From: CAVZXS01 sp963779325
GTDB lineage: Bacteria; Bacteroidota; Bacteroidia; Chitinophagales; Chitinophagaceae
Reading direction: 5' to 3'
NCBI GenBank assembly: GCA_963779325.1
Contig: CAVZXS010000019.1
Coordinates: 186,001-250,000, forward strand
Length of the DNA stretch: 64,000 nucleotides
In this document: positions 63,649 to 64,000 of the stretch, one piece after another
Layout of the letters: every line of letters begins with the position of its first letter
How positions within the stretch are numbered: position 1 is the stretch's first letter
Made by a program: the position numbers and the translations under genes
Notes under the pieces: generated by a model
The model's database searches: none
What the model was told of the DNA's origin: nothing
What the model saw: the letters and a program-made list of their open reading frames with translations, nothing else

Positions 63649-64000
63649 TTAATCGCCGAAATCTTCTCCAAATACATCTTCGGTAATGGATTTGTCTACT
63701 ACAGGTGTATTCTTTTTTTCCTTCAATTTACCGTTAATATAGTTGGTAAGACGATAACGCTTTACTAGCTCATCAGTAAGATGCGCGGCTCCTTTTATTT
63801 CTTTTAAACAAGCCGCTTCACCGCAATGGCAGGCAAAAGGCTGCGCCATATCCCATTCGGTAGACGGATAAAAGAAACCGAATTCTTCGCCGGCCGCAAT
63901 GGGTTTTAACGCTATTAATTGAAATGCGGCGGTATCAAAGAATACATTGGGATCGCAACTGTGATTAATGTATTGCAAATGCTCCGGTCGCAATGTAATG
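63649..64000 (-). CDS. SET-domain protein, C-terminal part (continues past the window)
   Basis: The frame is open to the window edge and reads ITLRPEHLQYINHSCDPNVFFDTAAFQLIALKPIAAGEEFGFFYPSTEW, the SET-domain NHSCxPN and GEE/Y core. CHCGEAACLKEI follows, a post-SET-like Cys cluster. Bacterial SET proteins are protein lysine methyltransferases of unclear targets. The N-terminal half lies outside the window, so a TTG at 63993 should not be taken as the start. Confidence 0.82.
   Translation of the reverse strand, partial: ITLRPEHLQYINHSCDPNVFFDTAAFQLIALKPIAAGEEFGFFYPSTEWDMAQPFACHCGEAACLKEIKGAAHLTDELVKRYRLTNYINGKLKEKKNTPVVDKSITEDVFGEDFGD

Noticed and set aside
1..64000. tRNA, rRNA, CRISPR arrays, prophage and intact insertion sequences
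   Set aside because: None found by eye: no cloverleaf-type genes with CCA ends, no regular spacer arrays, no transposase or phage structural genes.

Overview
The window reads as chromosomal DNA of a Bacteroidota bacterium, most likely Chitinophagales/Chitinophagaceae. The evidence is a set of lineage-typical families (GLPGLI protein, IPExxxVDY protein, DUF2480, DUF6089-type outer-membrane protein, CtlX-type citrulline hydrolase, TonB-dependent receptor with a carboxypeptidase-like N-domain), many lipoproteins with short lipoboxes, few Shine-Dalgarno-like starts, and dispersed hairpin repeats between and inside genes. I saw no rRNA, tRNA or CRISPR array. The assignment is inference from protein families, not a database match.

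Layout. 0-5 kb: end of a DJ-1/PfpI protein, a lipoprotein, a HigBA-like toxin-antitoxin pair, a kynurenine-formamidase-like hydrolase, a truncated AAA+ ATPase, a frameshifted class V aminotransferase and a pseudouridine synthase. 5.1-12.4 kb is an accessory/defence island: on the minus strand a KAP P-loop NTPase (broken at an A9 tract in its Walker B region), a 77-aa linker ORF and a RibD-type deaminase fused to a RecG/Schlafen-regulator-type HATPase. Next to it is an AbiE type IV toxin-antitoxin pair flanked by two diverged 140-bp direct copies of the start of the following ATP-grasp ligase gene. 12.4-24.7 kb: ATP-grasp ligase, frameshifted MATE pump, GH18 chitinase, small proteins, twice-frameshifted TonB receptor, histidine kinase, UvrD/PcrA helicase. 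24.8-27.4 kb: a small basic protein and a Vsr / unknown / cytosine-5 methyltransferase cluster. 27.4-46 kb is mostly metabolism and housekeeping (NadA, CorA, MnmG, YbeY, FeoA, NadD, ChrA, serine hydrolase, FeoB, M28 peptidase, PCD, ParE-type TA, CtlX). 46-52 kb holds the selenium genes selD and mnmH, both carrying repeat-derived coding insertions, plus a frameshifted esterase. 52-64 kb: Rho, a broken RelE toxin facing an antitoxin, AsnS, universal stress protein, GLPGLI protein with a two-component pair, a SurA/PpiD-like foldase, DUF2480 and the end of a SET-domain protein.

The most interesting region is 5.1-12.4 kb: a candidate defence operon (KAP NTPase + small protein + deaminase-HATPase) beside an AbiE module with a footprint of horizontal exchange. 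A second theme is that eight single-base indels split six genes (aminotransferase, KAP, MATE, TonB receptor twice, esterase twice, RelE). All are non-housekeeping genes, which favours gene decay or phase variation but does not exclude assembly error.
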